From JBBQTQ01 sp038213135 (GTDB taxonomy: Bacteria; Actinomycetota; Thermoleophilia; Gaiellales; Gaiellaceae), in contig JBBQTQ010000005.1 in NCBI GenBank assembly GCA_038213135.1, positions 1-48,254 on the forward strand: a stretch of 48,254 nucleotides of DNA, written 5' to 3'. The position numbers were made by a program, and so were the translations under genes. Position 1 is the stretch's first letter, and the number at the start of each line of letters is the position of its first letter. Below, piece after piece: positions 1 to 9,229 of the stretch. Under the pieces are notes generated by a model. The model was not told where the DNA came from, searched no databases, and saw only the letters and a list, made by a program, of their open reading frames with translations.

Positions 1-58
1 GTCTGACCCCGGCCGTGGCCGCTCCGGACAAGGCCGCCGCGGCGGTGTTCGGGGGCGG

Positions 59-223
59 CTACACGCTCGTTACGGTCTTGCCGTTCTCTGCCCGAAGCCG
101 CTCGATCAGCTCCGAGGCCTCGGCGACCGTCCGCGGGAAGTCCTCGCCGGCACGCTCGCAGAGCTCGCGCGCAAGCGCGTAGACCTGCTTGACCGTCGGC
201 CTTCGTTCGGTGCGATCCCTCAT
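59..223 (-). CDS. small conserved hypothetical protein (54 aa)
   Basis: Small basic, soluble protein. The start is taken at the ATG at 223 (MRDRTERRPTVKQVYAL), because the residues added by the longer in-frame reading to 256 look non-coding. The core 'RPTVKQVYALARELCERAGEDF' followed by 'EASELIERLRAENG' resembles a short helical domain I recall from small actinobacterial proteins (pattern T-x-K-Q-x-x-A then A-S-x-L-I-x-x-L). No catalytic motif, signal peptide or membrane segment is visible. It lies at the window edge, so its operon context is unknown. Family recognition is from memory; function is unknown. Confidence 0.6.
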   Translation of the reverse strand: MRDRTERRPTVKQVYALARELCERAGEDFPRTVAEASELIERLRAENGKTVTSV

Positions 224-402
224 GCGGCTAAGCGTGCCTGACAAAGGCGCACACATCTGTGCCGGAAGTGCGCCGACTTCAAATCAGCTTCTCAACCTGT
301 GTTGATGCTGTAAGAAATCCGTTAGGTAATGGGTTTTCACGCATAGGTCTGGGCTCCTTGGGCAGACGAAGGGACGAAGCAAGCGAAAAGGAGCGAGACA
401 CG

Positions 403-1464
403 ATGAAGAAGCGACAATTCAGAGCACGGCGCTTTGCGCCGGGAATCGCGGCCCTCGTTGGCCTGCTGGCCGCGATGGCCGTCGCGACAGCGGGGCAGGC
501 ACGCACGACGGCGGCCCCGCAGAACACGACGCCGCCCACCATCTCGGGCACGGCCGCCGAGGGGAAGACGCTGACCGCGAGCAACGGAACGTGGTCCGGT
601 GCGCCGACCTCGTTCTTCTACCAGTGGCAGCGCTGCTCGGCCGATGGCACGAGCTGCGCGAACATCACCGGCGCTACGAAGAAGACCTACGTCGTCACCG
701 CGAATGACGTCGATCACGCGTTGCGCGTGGTCGTGACGGCTGCGAATGCCGACGGCCAGACTGCTGCACCGTCGAAGCCGACGGCTGCCGTTTCGTCCAA
801 GGCTGGCCCGGTGAACACTGCCAAGCCGACGATCACCGGTAACCCGGTCGTGGGCACCGAGCTCACCGCGTCCAACGGCACGTGGACGGGTGGCGTGCAG
901 TCGTACGCGTTCCAGTGGCAGCGCTGCACCGCCGCCGGAGCCGCGTGCCTCGACATCACCGGCGCGACGGGCAAGGCCTACGGCGTCCGGACGATCGACA
1001 TCGGCCAGACGCTGCGCGTGCGGGTGACCGCGACGAACGCCTCCGGCTCGACCGATGCGACCTCCGACCTCACCGCCGTCGTCCGCGACTCGACGACCAC
1101 GGTGACGACGACCACGTCGACCACGGTCACGACGACCCCGCCGCCGCCGCCGGGCACGAACCACCGCCCGACGATCGCGATCCTCGCGGTCAAGTTCGTC
1201 GGCTCGAACGTCCGCGCGACGTTCCGGGTCTGTGACGACTCGCGCGGCCGGATCAGCGTCCTGGAGCACGACTCGAAGCCGGGGTTGAACTCCTCGACCC
1301 GCACGTTCCGGACGCTCGGTGCGGTACTCCACTGCGCGACGCTCGTCCGCACGTGGCTGCCCGCCCCGGCGTTCCGGCACGGCACCTACACGATCGTCGC
1401 GAGCGCTCGCGACAGGTTCGGCCTGAACAGTCTCAGGCCGGCCCGCAGGACCTTCTCCCGCTAG
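403..1464 (+). CDS. secreted protein with two Ig-like repeats
   Basis: Predicted exported protein of 353 aa. The ATG at 403 is preferred over the upstream in-frame start because it follows AAAAGGAG with good spacing and opens with a signal peptide (MKKRQFRARRF, then a hydrophobic stretch to about residue 28 ending near GQA). Two tandem Ig-like domains follow. Both begin with P-T-I-S/T-G and contain G-x-x-L-T-A-S-N-G-T-W-x-G and Y/F-Q-W-Q-R-C, then a Cys-containing turn and L-R-V-x-V-T-A. A Thr-rich, Pro-rich linker (about residues 233-250) leads to a C-terminal domain of about 100 aa with two Cys. There is no LPxTG or TM anchor, so it is probably released or bound non-covalently. Such domains are common in secreted Thermoleophilia proteins; a surface-binding role is inferred. 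Confidence 0.8.
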   Translation: MKKRQFRARRFAPGIAALVGLLAAMAVATAGQARTTAAPQNTTPPTISGTAAEGKTLTASNGTWSGAPTSFFYQWQRCSADGTSCANITGATKKTYVVTANDVDHALRVVVTAANADGQTAAPSKPTAAVSSKAGPVNTAKPTITGNPVVGTELTASNGTWTGGVQSYAFQWQRCTAAGAACLDITGATGKAYGVRTIDIGQTLRVRVTATNASGSTDATSDLTAVVRDSTTTVTTTTSTTVTTTPPPPPGTNHRPTIAILAVKFVGSNVRATFRVCDDSRGRISVLEHDSKPGLNSSTRTFRTLGAVLHCATLVRTWLPAPAFRHGTYTIVASARDRFGLNSLRPARRTFSR

Positions 1465-1480
1465 GGGGGAGCTGCGACGA

Positions 1481-1530
1481 ACTGGCCCTCTCCCGGCAGC
1501 CGCGTGTCGGGGAGGGCCGGTTTGTTGTTT
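1481..1530 (+). terminator. intrinsic terminator after the Ig-like gene
   Basis: The arms ACTGGCCCTCTCCC and GGGGAGGGCCGGT form a strong GC-rich hairpin with a short loop, followed by TTTGTTGTTT. It lies 17 bp after the stop codon, between convergent genes. Confidence 0.75.
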
Positions 1531-1533
1531 CGG

Positions 1534-1752
1534 CTACCGGCCTAGCTCAGGGTCGCTGCCGCTCTTGCCGCGCCTCTTCTTCCAGAAGAGCAACGCACCG
1601 CCCGCGGCCGCAACTGCACCCACGGCTCCCGCCCCGGCCTTGGCCTTCGTGCCGCTCGGGATCGCGTTCTTGGCCTTCCGCTTGGCGACCCGCTTGCCGA
1701 CCAGGAGGGCGAGCCAGCCGACCGCCGCATTGCGCTTGTTGAAGATTCCCAT
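1534..1752 (-). CDS. small membrane protein (72 aa)
   Basis: The start is set at the ATG at 1752 (MGIFNKRNAAVGWLALLVG), preceded by GGAAAGGAG. The longer frame to 1818 has no such site. The protein has a weak hydrophobic segment at residues 9-20, a Lys/Arg-rich stretch (KRVAKRKAKN), an Ala/Gly-rich segment around residues 42-60 (GAVGAVAAAGGALLF), and a basic tail (WKKRRGKSG). This suggests a small membrane protein or hairpin with cytoplasmic basic tails. It converges on the Ig-like gene and has its own ribosome binding site. No family is recognised. Confidence 0.6.
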   Translation of the reverse strand: MGIFNKRNAAVGWLALLVGKRVAKRKAKNAIPSGTKAKAGAGAVGAVAAAGGALLFWKKRRGKSGSDPELGR

Positions 1753-1830
1753 GACGCTCCTTTCCTCGACCCCGAGGCTATCGAGTCCCGGCGATGAGCG
1801 GGAGGCTCTCTTACCCAACGACGTGGGGTG

Positions 1831-1858
1831 AGGGACAGGCCTCGAGAGGCCTGTCCCT
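1831..1858. terminator. perfect 28-nt palindrome downstream of lpdA
   Basis: AGGGACAGGCCTC-GA-GAGGCCTGTCCCT is a perfect 13-bp inverted repeat with a 2-nt centre. It sits 10 bp beyond the lpdA stop codon on the minus strand and upstream of the 72-aa membrane protein. There is no T tract, so it is a Rho-independent-like or RNA-stabilising 3' hairpin. An operator for the small gene downstream is also possible. Confidence 0.5.
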
Positions 1859-1867
1859 CGGTCTCAG

Positions 1868-3274
1868 CTAGGCCCGAGCCGTCGCTTTCTTCTTCGGCGG
1901 CAGGTGGATTGCACGGCCGAGCGCGACGAGGCCGGCCTCCTTGATCGCCTCCGAGAGCGTCGGGTGCGCTGCCATCCCGTCGGCGACCGTCTCCACCGTC
2001 GCCTCCGCGTCGATCGCCACGACACCCGCCTCGATCAGGTCCGTGACGTGCGGCCCGACCATGATCAGGCCGAGCAGTTCGCCGTAGCGGGTCTCGTGGA
2101 TCGACTTGACCCAGCCGACGGTCTCGTTCTGCATGACGGCGCGCGCGTTGGCGAGCCACGGGAAGACGCCGACCGCGACGTCGTCGCCGTACTGCTCGCG
2201 CGCTTGCGCCTCGGTCAACCCGACGCCCGCGATCTCCGGATCGGTGTAAATCGGCCGCGGCACGGCCCGGTTGTTGACGACCGCCTCGTGGCCCAGCGCG
2301 TTCTCCGCGGCAACCTCGCCCTCGCGGAACGCGGTGTGGGCTAGCTGCCAGTAGCCGGCGCAGTCGCCGACTGCGTAGATGTGCGGGACGTTCGTGCGGC
2401 GGTGTTCGTCTGTCGCGATCCCCTTGCGCCGGTCGTACTCGACGCCGGCCTCTTCGAGCCCGATCCCCTCGACCTGCGGGCCGCGCCCGACGGCGACCAG
2501 CATGAGGTCGGCCTCGACGGTCTCGCCCTCGCCGAAGTGGACGGTCAGCGCTCCGTCGCGCTCCTCGACCTTCGTGCACTGCTTCTCGAGGTTGAGCGCG
2601 ATGCCGCGCTTGCCGAACTGCTTCGCGAGCTCCTTCGCGGCGTCCGCGTCCTCCATCGGGATCAGGCCCGGGAGCATCTCGATGATCGTCACCTCTGAGC
2701 CGAAGCGCTCGAAGATCGACGCGAACTCGCAGCCGATGATCCCGCCGCCGAGTACGACCAGCCGGCGCGGCACCTCGGTCTGAGCGAGCAGCCCGGTCGA
2801 GTCGACGCAGCGCTCCGAGTCGAGACCCTCGATCGGCGGCCGCAGCGGATAAGAGCCGCTGGCGACGATCGCCTGCTTGAAGGTCACGTTCTCGCCCCCC
2901 TCGACCGCGATCGTGTTCGCGTCCTTGAAGCGCCCGAAGCCCTTGACCCAGTCGACGCCGTTCGCCTTGAGGAGGCCGGCAACGCCCTGGGTCATCTGCT
3001 TGACGACCGAAGCCTTCCACTCGTTCGAGACGCCGAAGTCGAGCTTGGCCTCGCCGACCTGGACGCCGAGCTTGGCGAAGCTCTCCTCGGCCTCCTTCAG
3101 CGCGAACGCCGTCTGCACCCAGGCCTTCGTCGGGATGCAGCCGACGCGCAGGCAGGTGCCGCCGAGCTCGGGCTCCTTTTCGATGCAGACGGCCTTGGCG
3201 CCGAGCTGCGCCGCGCGGATCGCGGCCGTATAGCCGCCCGGGCCGCCCCCGAGGACGGCGACGTCACATTCCAT
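1868..3274 (-). CDS. lpdA: dihydrolipoyl dehydrogenase (E3)
   Basis: FAD-dependent E3 subunit, which reoxidises the dihydrolipoyl arm of E2 and passes electrons to NAD+. Length 468 aa is normal. Visible features: N-terminal dinucleotide motif GGGPGG (residues 9-14), the redox-active disulfide in GGTCLRVGCIPTK (Cys41 and Cys46), an NAD-binding VVLGGGIIGCEFASI, an FAD-contact 'YAVGDCAG' motif, and the C-terminal His437-Glu442 pair (HPTLSE) that completes the active site of the partner subunit. It is the last gene of the long minus-strand run, 11 bp after the cyclase gene. E1 and E2 lie 6 kb upstream on the same strand, so it probably serves that complex. Confidence 0.95.
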   Translation of the reverse strand: MECDVAVLGGGPGGYTAAIRAAQLGAKAVCIEKEPELGGTCLRVGCIPTKAWVQTAFALKEAEESFAKLGVQVGEAKLDFGVSNEWKASVVKQMTQGVAGLLKANGVDWVKGFGRFKDANTIAVEGGENVTFKQAIVASGSYPLRPPIEGLDSERCVDSTGLLAQTEVPRRLVVLGGGIIGCEFASIFERFGSEVTIIEMLPGLIPMEDADAAKELAKQFGKRGIALNLEKQCTKVEERDGALTVHFGEGETVEADLMLVAVGRGPQVEGIGLEEAGVEYDRRKGIATDEHRRTNVPHIYAVGDCAGYWQLAHTAFREGEVAAENALGHEAVVNNRAVPRPIYTDPEIAGVGLTEAQAREQYGDDVAVGVFPWLANARAVMQNETVGWVKSIHETRYGELLGLIMVGPHVTDLIEAGVVAIDAEATVETVADGMAAHPTLSEAIKEAGLVALGRAIHLPPKKKATARA

Positions 3275-3285
3275 CCGATTGCTCC

Positions 3286-6200
3286 CTAGGTCGCTTCCGC
3301 GGGAACCCTAGCGGCGCCGCTTCGCGTGCCGTCGAGGCGCTCGAGCCACCTCGTAGCACCGAGCCGCTCGAAGATCGTGCGCGCGTCGGCGACCGCCGCG
3401 GCGTCTCCTTGTTCGAGCAGCGTGACGGCGAGCCAGAAGGGCAGGTCGAGCCTGCGGAACATCGCCGCTGCTCGGGCGAAGCCGTCCGCGTCGCCGGACA
3501 GCCGGGCGCGGTAGCGCAGCACCTGGGCGTCGTAGAAGGGCGAGCGCTCGCCGGGCGGCAGGTCCTCGACCATGCGGAGCAGCTCCTCCACGCGGGAATG
3601 GTCCGCGAGCGCCAGCGCGGCCTCGACCGCATGCACGAAGCCCTGCTTCGCGCACTGGTGCGTGATCCCGTACGGGCCGGCGACCTCGACCGCGTGGGCG
3701 CCTGCCTCGACCGCGTCTTCGTACCGACCGTCGGCTTCCGCGAGCGCGGCCCGGGCGCCGGCGAGCGCCGCCTGGTCTTGCGGGTCAGCCGAGTCGGTCA
3801 GCCGGTCGTAGAGCGTCAGCAGGCGGCGCGCCTCGTCGAGCTCGCCACGATGCACGTGGATCTCGAGCGTCGAGCTCAGCGGGCTGAGCAGCATGCCTGC
3901 GCGCTCGATCTGATCCTCCGGTATCTCTGCGTAGGCCGCCAGAGCCTCATCCCAGCTGCCGAGCATGTAGAGCGGGTAGACCGTCTCGCTGATGATCGAC
4001 CAGCCCCCGAGCAGATCGCCGGTGCGTCGCGTGACCGCGAGCGCATCCTCCAGGTATCCGAACGCCTCTGCATACAGATCATGGTGGAACGCCTGGTCCG
4101 AGAGGATGAAGTTCGCCGTCCGTTCTGCCTCGGCGTTGCCGGACTCGACCGCGAGCTTCAGCGCATGGTGGAGGAACGCCCGCGCCTCCTGGTGCCGACC
4201 ACGAGAGTGCGCGATCGCCGACTTCGTGATGAACCCTCGCGCGAGCACGTGCATCATCGCGCGCGCCTCGGCGATCTCGAGCGCGGCCTCGATCCGTTCC
4301 GACGCCTGTTCCTGGTGCCCGAGCGCCCAGTGGCCCATCGCCGCGCGAACCATCAGCTCGGCGTGATCGTCGTCGGGCTCCTCGTCGGCGATCACCGCAA
4401 GGGCCCGCTCCAGCCTTTCAAGGCCCTCGGTGATGCGACCGGTGAAGCGCTCGACCTCCGCGATTCGCCCTGAGACGCGGGCGGCGGCATGTGTATCCCC
4501 CTTCCCCTCGTACAGCGTGAGCGAGCTCTCGTAGAGCGCGACCGCGGCGTCGGCGTCGCCTCCCTTCCAGGCCATCTGGCCGGCGCGGTCGAGCAGCCGC
4601 GCACGCTCCACGGCCTGCTCCGCGAGCGCGGCGCCCTGCTCGAAGTACCGCTTCGCCTCCTGGCTCGCGCCGAGCGAGGCCGCCCGCTCACCCGCACCGG
4701 CGAGCCGCTCGAACGCCTTCGCCTTGATCTCGGCCGCGTCCGGCGCTTCCGGAGCGGCCTCGTACGCGTTCACGTAATGGGACGCGACCACCTCGACGAC
4801 GTCCTGCTCGCTCTGCGCCTGCTCGAGGTGCGCCGCCGCCGCGAGGTGCCTGGCCTTGCGCTCCGACCGCGCGAGCGTCTCGTAGGCGACCCGGCGCAGG
4901 AGATCCTGGAGGAACCCGTACTGGCCGTGCTCGGGCGAGCGCGGGTCGGCCTGGACGCCGAACACCTCCTTCCGCACCAGCGAGCCGAGGGTCGGCTCGA
5001 GCTCCTCGTCTGACGGGGCCGAGAGTGCGGCGAGCGCCTGCTTCGTGAACGTCTTGCCGACGACGGCGGCGTCCTGGACGACGCGGCGTTCCTCTGGCGG
5101 CAGCCCGTCCAGCCGGGCCGCGATCAGCCCGTGCAGTGTCTCCGGCACCTCCAGGGCCTCGATCGGCCCGGTCGGCCGGTAGACCGAGCCCTCCTGGACG
5201 AGCAGGCCGCGGTCGAGCAGCATCCGCACGGTCTCGACCGCGTAGAGCGGGATCCCCTCGGCACGCTCCAAGATCTGGCCCCTCAGCTCGTCCGGCAGGC
5301 CGGGGACGAGTCCGTCGAGCAACTCCTCCATCGAGGTCTGCGAGAGCGGCTCGAGGTAGACCGCTGTGAAGTTCCGGCTGCCCGCGCCCCAGGTGGGGCG
5401 ACGCTCGACCAACTCGGGCCGCGCGAGCGTGACGACGCAGATCGGCGAGCTGCGCGACCACTGGAGCAGGTACTCGACGAAGTCGAGCAGCGAGGCGTCC
5501 GCCCACTGCATGTCCTCGAACGCGAGCACCACCGGGTACACCTCGGCGAGCCGCTCGAAGAAGAGCCGCCAGGCGGCGAACAGGTCGTCGCGCTCGTAGC
5601 CGGAGCTCTCCTCCAGGCCGAGCAGGTGGGCGAGGCGCGGCTCGACGAAGCTCCGCTCCTCCTCGTCGGCGAGATGCGCGGCGACGACCTCGCGGAGCTT
5701 CGAGAGCGCGGATGCAGGCTCCTCGTCCTCGGCGATCCGGGCGCGCATCCGGACCATGTCGGCGAGCGCCCAGTACGTGACACCCTCGCCGTAGGAGAGG
5801 CAGCGCCCCCGGTGCCAGTACGTGACTTGGGCGATGCCGTCGAAGTACTTGTAGAACTCCCACGCGAGCCGCGACTTGCCGATCCCGGCGATGCCGGTGA
5901 TCGAGACGAGCTGGGCGCGCCGCTCCCGCTCGCAGTCGTGGAAGAGGTCCTTCATCAGCCGCAGCTCGCGGTCGCGGCCGACGAACGGCGCCTCGAGTCC
6001 CTGCGACTTGAGCGCGCCCCGTGCGCCCGAGACGACGCGCAGCGCGCGCCAGAGCGGGACGAGCCCGGTCTTGCCCTTCAGCTCATGGGTGCCTGCCTCC
6101 GCGTAGGCGATCGTCGGCTCGGTCGCCCGCCGGGTGGCCTCGCCGACGATCACCTGCCTCGGCTCGGCGACGGACTGGATCCGCGAAGCCGTGTTGACGA

Positions 6201-6759
6201 CATCGCCGGTGACCATCCCCTCGCCCTCGGCGCCGATCGTCACGGCGGCCTCGCCTGTCAGGACACCGGCCCTGGCATGCAAGCCCGGGATGCCGAGCTC
6301 GTCACCGAGGGCGGACACCGAGGCGACGAGGTCGAGGCCTGCGCGGACGGCGCGCTCGGGGTCGTCCTCGGTGGCGGTCGGCGTGCCCCAAACAGCCATC
6401 ACCGCGTCGCCGATGAACTTCTCGACGACACCGCCGTAGAGCTCGATCAGACGCCGGCACGTCTCGAAGTACCGGGACTGGAGCTGGCGCACCTCCTCCG
6501 AGTCGCGCTGCTCCGAGAGGCTCGTGAAGCCGACGAGATCGGCGAAAAGCACCGAGACGAGCCGCCGCTCGGCGCTCGGAGCCGCAGCCGGAGCCTCCGT
6601 CGCGGCAGCGTCGAGCCTTGTGCCGCACTCCCCACAGAACTTGACGGCCGGCGAGTTCGGCGCACCGCACTCGGGACAGGGCTTCGCGAGGCCCGTCCCG
6701 CACTCGCCGCAGAACTTCCGCCCGTGTTCGTTCTCGAACCCACACGCTGCGCACCGCAT
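3286..6759 (-). CDS. zinc-ribbon / nucleotide cyclase / AAA ATPase / TPR regulator
   Basis: Large cytoplasmic signalling protein of 1157 aa. The start ATG at 6759 (MRCAACGFENEH) is chosen over 6840 because it begins at the zinc ribbon. Order of domains: two zinc ribbons (CxxC at 3-6 and 17-20; 28-31 and 42-45); a class III adenylate/guanylate cyclase domain (residues about 65-240) with metal-binding Asp74 (FADLVGFT) and Asp118 (FIGDAVMAVWG), and DVVNTASRIQ; an AAA/STAND ATPase with P-loop GIAGIGKSR at about 289-297 and Walker-B-like VVLAFEDMQWAD; then a long TPR-like helical C-terminus. This layout is known in actinobacterial cyclase-ATPase regulators. The product (cAMP or cGMP) cannot be read from sequence. 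It lies between the GGDEF/EAL gene (19 bp away) and lpdA (11 bp away), so co-transcription is likely. Confidence 0.9.
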   Translation of the reverse strand: MRCAACGFENEHGRKFCGECGTGLAKPCPECGAPNSPAVKFCGECGTRLDAAATEAPAAAPSAERRLVSVLFADLVGFTSLSEQRDSEEVRQLQSRYFETCRRLIELYGGVVEKFIGDAVMAVWGTPTATEDDPERAVRAGLDLVASVSALGDELGIPGLHARAGVLTGEAAVTIGAEGEGMVTGDVVNTASRIQSVAEPRQVIVGEATRRATEPTIAYAEAGTHELKGKTGLVPLWRALRVVSGARGALKSQGLEAPFVGRDRELRLMKDLFHDCERERRAQLVSITGIAGIGKSRLAWEFYKYFDGIAQVTYWHRGRCLSYGEGVTYWALADMVRMRARIAEDEEPASALSKLREVVAAHLADEEERSFVEPRLAHLLGLEESSGYERDDLFAAWRLFFERLAEVYPVVLAFEDMQWADASLLDFVEYLLQWSRSSPICVVTLARPELVERRPTWGAGSRNFTAVYLEPLSQTSMEELLDGLVPGLPDELRGQILERAEGIPLYAVETVRMLLDRGLLVQEGSVYRPTGPIEALEVPETLHGLIAARLDGLPPEERRVVQDAAVVGKTFTKQALAALSAPSDEELEPTLGSLVRKEVFGVQADPRSPEHGQYGFLQDLLRRVAYETLARSERKARHLAAAAHLEQAQSEQDVVEVVASHYVNAYEAAPEAPDAAEIKAKAFERLAGAGERAASLGASQEAKRYFEQGAALAEQAVERARLLDRAGQMAWKGGDADAAVALYESSLTLYEGKGDTHAAARVSGRIAEVERFTGRITEGLERLERALAVIADEEPDDDHAELMVRAAMGHWALGHQEQASERIEAALEIAEARAMMHVLARGFITKSAIAHSRGRHQEARAFLHHALKLAVESGNAEAERTANFILSDQAFHHDLYAEAFGYLEDALAVTRRTGDLLGGWSIISETVYPLYMLGSWDEALAAYAEIPEDQIERAGMLLSPLSSTLEIHVHRGELDEARRLLTLYDRLTDSADPQDQAALAGARAALAEADGRYEDAVEAGAHAVEVAGPYGITHQCAKQGFVHAVEAALALADHSRVEELLRMVEDLPPGERSPFYDAQVLRYRARLSGDADGFARAAAMFRRLDLPFWLAVTLLEQGDAAAVADARTIFERLGATRWLERLDGTRSGAARVPAEAT

Positions 6760-6778
6760 GGGACTGAGGGTAAACGGG

Positions 6779-8725
6779 TTAGACGGCCGCGGCCACGTCT
6801 TCGTCGAGCCCGAACGCATCGGCGAGGGCCGGACGGCCAATCAGGTAGCCCTGGATCGTGTCGCAACCGAGCGCGGCCAGGCGCAGCCGTGTCTCCTCGG
6901 TCTCGACGCCCTCGGCGACGACGCGCAGGCCGAGGTTGTGACCGAGGTCGATCGTCGAGCGGACGATCGTCGCGTCGTCCGCGTCGTCGGTCATGTTCGT
7001 GACGAACGATCGGTCGATCTTCAGCACGTCCACAGGCAGCCTCTTCAGATAGCCGAGCGAGGAGTTCCCCGAGCCGAAGTCGTCGATCGCGAGCGTGACG
7101 CCGAGCACGCTCAGCCGGGTCAGCACAGACCGTGCGCGGACGGGGTCGGTGAGGATCGTGTTCTCGGCAATCTCCAGCTCGAGCTGAGAGGCCGGCACCT
7201 CGTGCTTGGCGAGCAGCTCGGCGACCTCGTCGGGGAGCCTGAGGTCGAGCAGGTCACGGCCCGTGACGTTGACCGCGACCGCGATCTCGCGGCCTTCGCG
7301 GCGCCACGCGGCGCACTGAGCGAGCGCCTGGTCGAGCACGTACACGGTCAGCTGCCTGATCAGGCCCGTGTGCTCGGCCAGCGGGACGAAGTCACTCGGC
7401 GGGAGGAGTCCGCGCTCGGGATGCTGCCAGCGAACGAGGGCCTCGACCTTGGCGATGCGGCCGCTCGCCAGCTCGGCCTGTGGCTGGAAGTGGAGGACGA
7501 GCTCGCCCTGCTCCAGAGCCCGCCGCAGCTCGCCGACGAGCCGCAGCCGGGAGGGCGAGTAGTTGTCGCGCTCGACGGCGTAGAGCTCGGCGCCGCTGTG
7601 CGATTCCTTGCTCAGGTACATGGCGACGTCCGCGCGTCGGAGCAGCGAGTCGACGTCCTCGCCGTGCTCGGGAAAGAGCGTGATCCCGATGCTCGCGGCG
7701 ACGTCGAGCAGGATTCCATCGTGCGCGAGCGGCTGTGAGATCGCCTCCTGGACGCGCTCCGCAAGTAGGAAGGCGGCGTCGGGACTGTCGATCTGGCGGC
7801 CGAGGACGGCGAACTCGTCGCCGCCGAGGCGGGCGACCGTGTCGCTCTCGCGGGCGGTCTCGCGGAGCCGGCGGCCGACCTCCTCGAGCATACGGTCGCC
7901 GCTCTGATGGCCGAGCGTGTCGTTGATCTCCTTGAAGCGGTCGAGGTCGATCAGGAGCACCGCGAAGCCGTCCCCGTCGCGCCGCGCCGCGAGCAGGGCC
8001 TGCTCGACACGGTCGCGGAAGAGGAGGCGGTTCGGCAGTCCGGTCAGGCTGTCGTGCAGCGCCTGGTGCTCGAGGTCGCCCATCTGGCGGCGCAGCCGCG
8101 TAGTGACCCGACGCAGGATCGGGAAAAGCGCTGCATAGAGGGCCAGCAGGACGAGCGCCAGCGCGATCGCAATCGGCGTGAACTCGGCCCGGGCGGCCGC
8201 GGCGACCGGGCCGTAATCGTCGTAGAGCTCGAACGCGCCGGCGTGACGTCCACCGAGGGTGACAGGCACATAGGTCTCGAGGACCTTTGCGTGGCTGCCG
8301 CCGCCGCCTTCGGCGTCCAGAGTGGAGACGTCGACCGACGGGAAGCCTGCGGCAGCTCGACGCGGCCCGGCCTCGTCGACGAACGTGCCGATCTGGTTCT
8401 GCTCCGACGAGTACGTGACGAGGCCGTCGGCGCGGTAGAGCTTCACGCGGAGCGCGCCGCCGACGAGCACCTCTCGTTTGAAGAGCCAGTCGAGCCTTGC
8501 TCGCCGGGCGGGACTGACCGCGCGCTGGAAGTCGCTCCGGCGAAGGTTGTCGCGGGCGATCGTGTCGGCCACGAACTGCGCGTGGAAACGGACATTCCCC
8601 TCGGCCCGCGAGGTGGCGTCCCGGTGGACGAACCAGAGGATGCCCGCCGCCGCGACCGCGAGCGTCAGCGCGCTCTGGACCGCGAAGCGGAGGACCAGCC
8701 TCGGAGGGCGATCGTGTTGCCGCAC
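6779..8725 (-). CDS. membrane GGDEF-EAL cyclic-di-GMP enzyme
   Basis: Dual-domain c-di-GMP protein of 648 aa with a GTG start. An N-terminal TM segment (about residues 12-31) is followed by an extracytoplasmic sensor region of about 130 residues and a second TM (about 176-200). The GGDEF domain has HDSLTGLPNRLLF, DLDRFKEINDTLGH and an intact RLGGDEFAVL, consistent with diguanylate cyclase. The EAL domain has KVEALVRW, LELEIAEN, IDDFGSGNSSL, LKIDRSFV and VVAEGVETEE, so the metal and substrate residues of a phosphodiesterase are kept. Which activity dominates cannot be told. It lies 35 bp after the GNAT gene and 19 bp before the cyclase, inside the dehydrogenase gene run. Confidence 0.92.
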   Translation of the reverse strand: MRQHDRPPRLVLRFAVQSALTLAVAAAGILWFVHRDATSRAEGNVRFHAQFVADTIARDNLRRSDFQRAVSPARRARLDWLFKREVLVGGALRVKLYRADGLVTYSSEQNQIGTFVDEAGPRRAAAGFPSVDVSTLDAEGGGGSHAKVLETYVPVTLGGRHAGAFELYDDYGPVAAAARAEFTPIAIALALVLLALYAALFPILRRVTTRLRRQMGDLEHQALHDSLTGLPNRLLFRDRVEQALLAARRDGDGFAVLLIDLDRFKEINDTLGHQSGDRMLEEVGRRLRETARESDTVARLGGDEFAVLGRQIDSPDAAFLLAERVQEAISQPLAHDGILLDVAASIGITLFPEHGEDVDSLLRRADVAMYLSKESHSGAELYAVERDNYSPSRLRLVGELRRALEQGELVLHFQPQAELASGRIAKVEALVRWQHPERGLLPPSDFVPLAEHTGLIRQLTVYVLDQALAQCAAWRREGREIAVAVNVTGRDLLDLRLPDEVAELLAKHEVPASQLELEIAENTILTDPVRARSVLTRLSVLGVTLAIDDFGSGNSSLGYLKRLPVDVLKIDRSFVTNMTDDADDATIVRSTIDLGHNLGLRVVAEGVETEETRLRLAALGCDTIQGYLIGRPALADAFGLDEDVAAAV

Positions 8726-8760
8726 CAGGGAGGTATCGGCCGCGAGGCCGGCGTTCTTGA

Positions 8761-9222
8761 CTAGGCCAGAGCGGCGCGCATGACGAGGGCGCCGCCGCGC
8801 TCGCCGACGCGGGCGAAGCCGGCCCGCTCGTATAGGTGGAGCGCCGGGTTGTCGGGCTCGACGCTGAGGCTGACCGCGGGGAAGCCGTCCTCGCGCGCCT
8901 GCGCCAGCAGCGACTCGAGCAGCTCCTTGCCGTACCCCCGGCCGCGGCGGCTCGGGACGACGGCGATCGTCAGCTCGGGCGTCGCGTCGTCGACGTAGCC
9001 GTAGCCCGGTCGCGTCTGCGTGAAGAGTCGGTACCAGGCGGCCCCGACCGGCTGGAAGCCGTCGAGCAGCACGAAGCCGCGGTCGCCGCGCCGCCCCCAG
9101 CCCTCGACGTACCGCGAGACGGGCAGGTCGGCCGTCTCGGGGTCTCCCCAGCGCCAGTAGTAGGCGTGGGTGAGCATGTCACGGAGGTACGGGACGTCGT
9201 TGCTTCCGGCCCGGCGGATCAT
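8761..9222 (-). CDS. GNAT-family N-acetyltransferase
   Basis: Single-domain GNAT of 153 aa that transfers an acyl group from acyl-CoA to an amine; the substrate is unknown. The acetyl-CoA loop is seen in 'AVVPSRRGRGYGKELLESLL' (R-x-x-G-x-G), preceded by the beta-4 strand TPELTIAV and followed by the C-terminal motif PALHLYERAGFARVGERGG. It starts 7 bp after the VOC stop codon, in the same tight minus-strand run as pdhABC, so it is probably co-transcribed. Confidence 0.88.
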   Translation of the reverse strand: MIRRAGSNDVPYLRDMLTHAYYWRWGDPETADLPVSRYVEGWGRRGDRGFVLLDGFQPVGAAWYRLFTQTRPGYGYVDDATPELTIAVVPSRRGRGYGKELLESLLAQAREDGFPAVSLSVEPDNPALHLYERAGFARVGERGGALVMRAALA

Positions 9223-9229
9223 CAGCTCG

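Noticed and set aside
1..58. Possible end of a plus-strand gene at the window edge
   Set aside because: Too short, with no family match and a reading frame that continues antisense to the small ORF at 59-223.
290..402. Possible riboswitch in the leader of the Ig-like gene (ACGCATAGG...GTCTGGG...CAGAC)
   Set aside because: Only a short GTCTG/CAGAC stem; no match to the conserved cores of c-di-GMP, c-di-AMP or other riboswitches that I could align.
337..1380. Long minus-strand ORFs opposite the Ig-like gene (up to 347 aa)
   Set aside because: Arg/Gly-rich composition without domains; typical antisense shadow of a high-GC gene with signal peptide and repeats on the plus strand.
5131..7002. 623-aa plus-strand ORF opposite the cyclase gene
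   Set aside because: Antisense shadow: mirrors the codon structure of the clearly conserved cyclase-AAA-TPR protein and runs across two genes.
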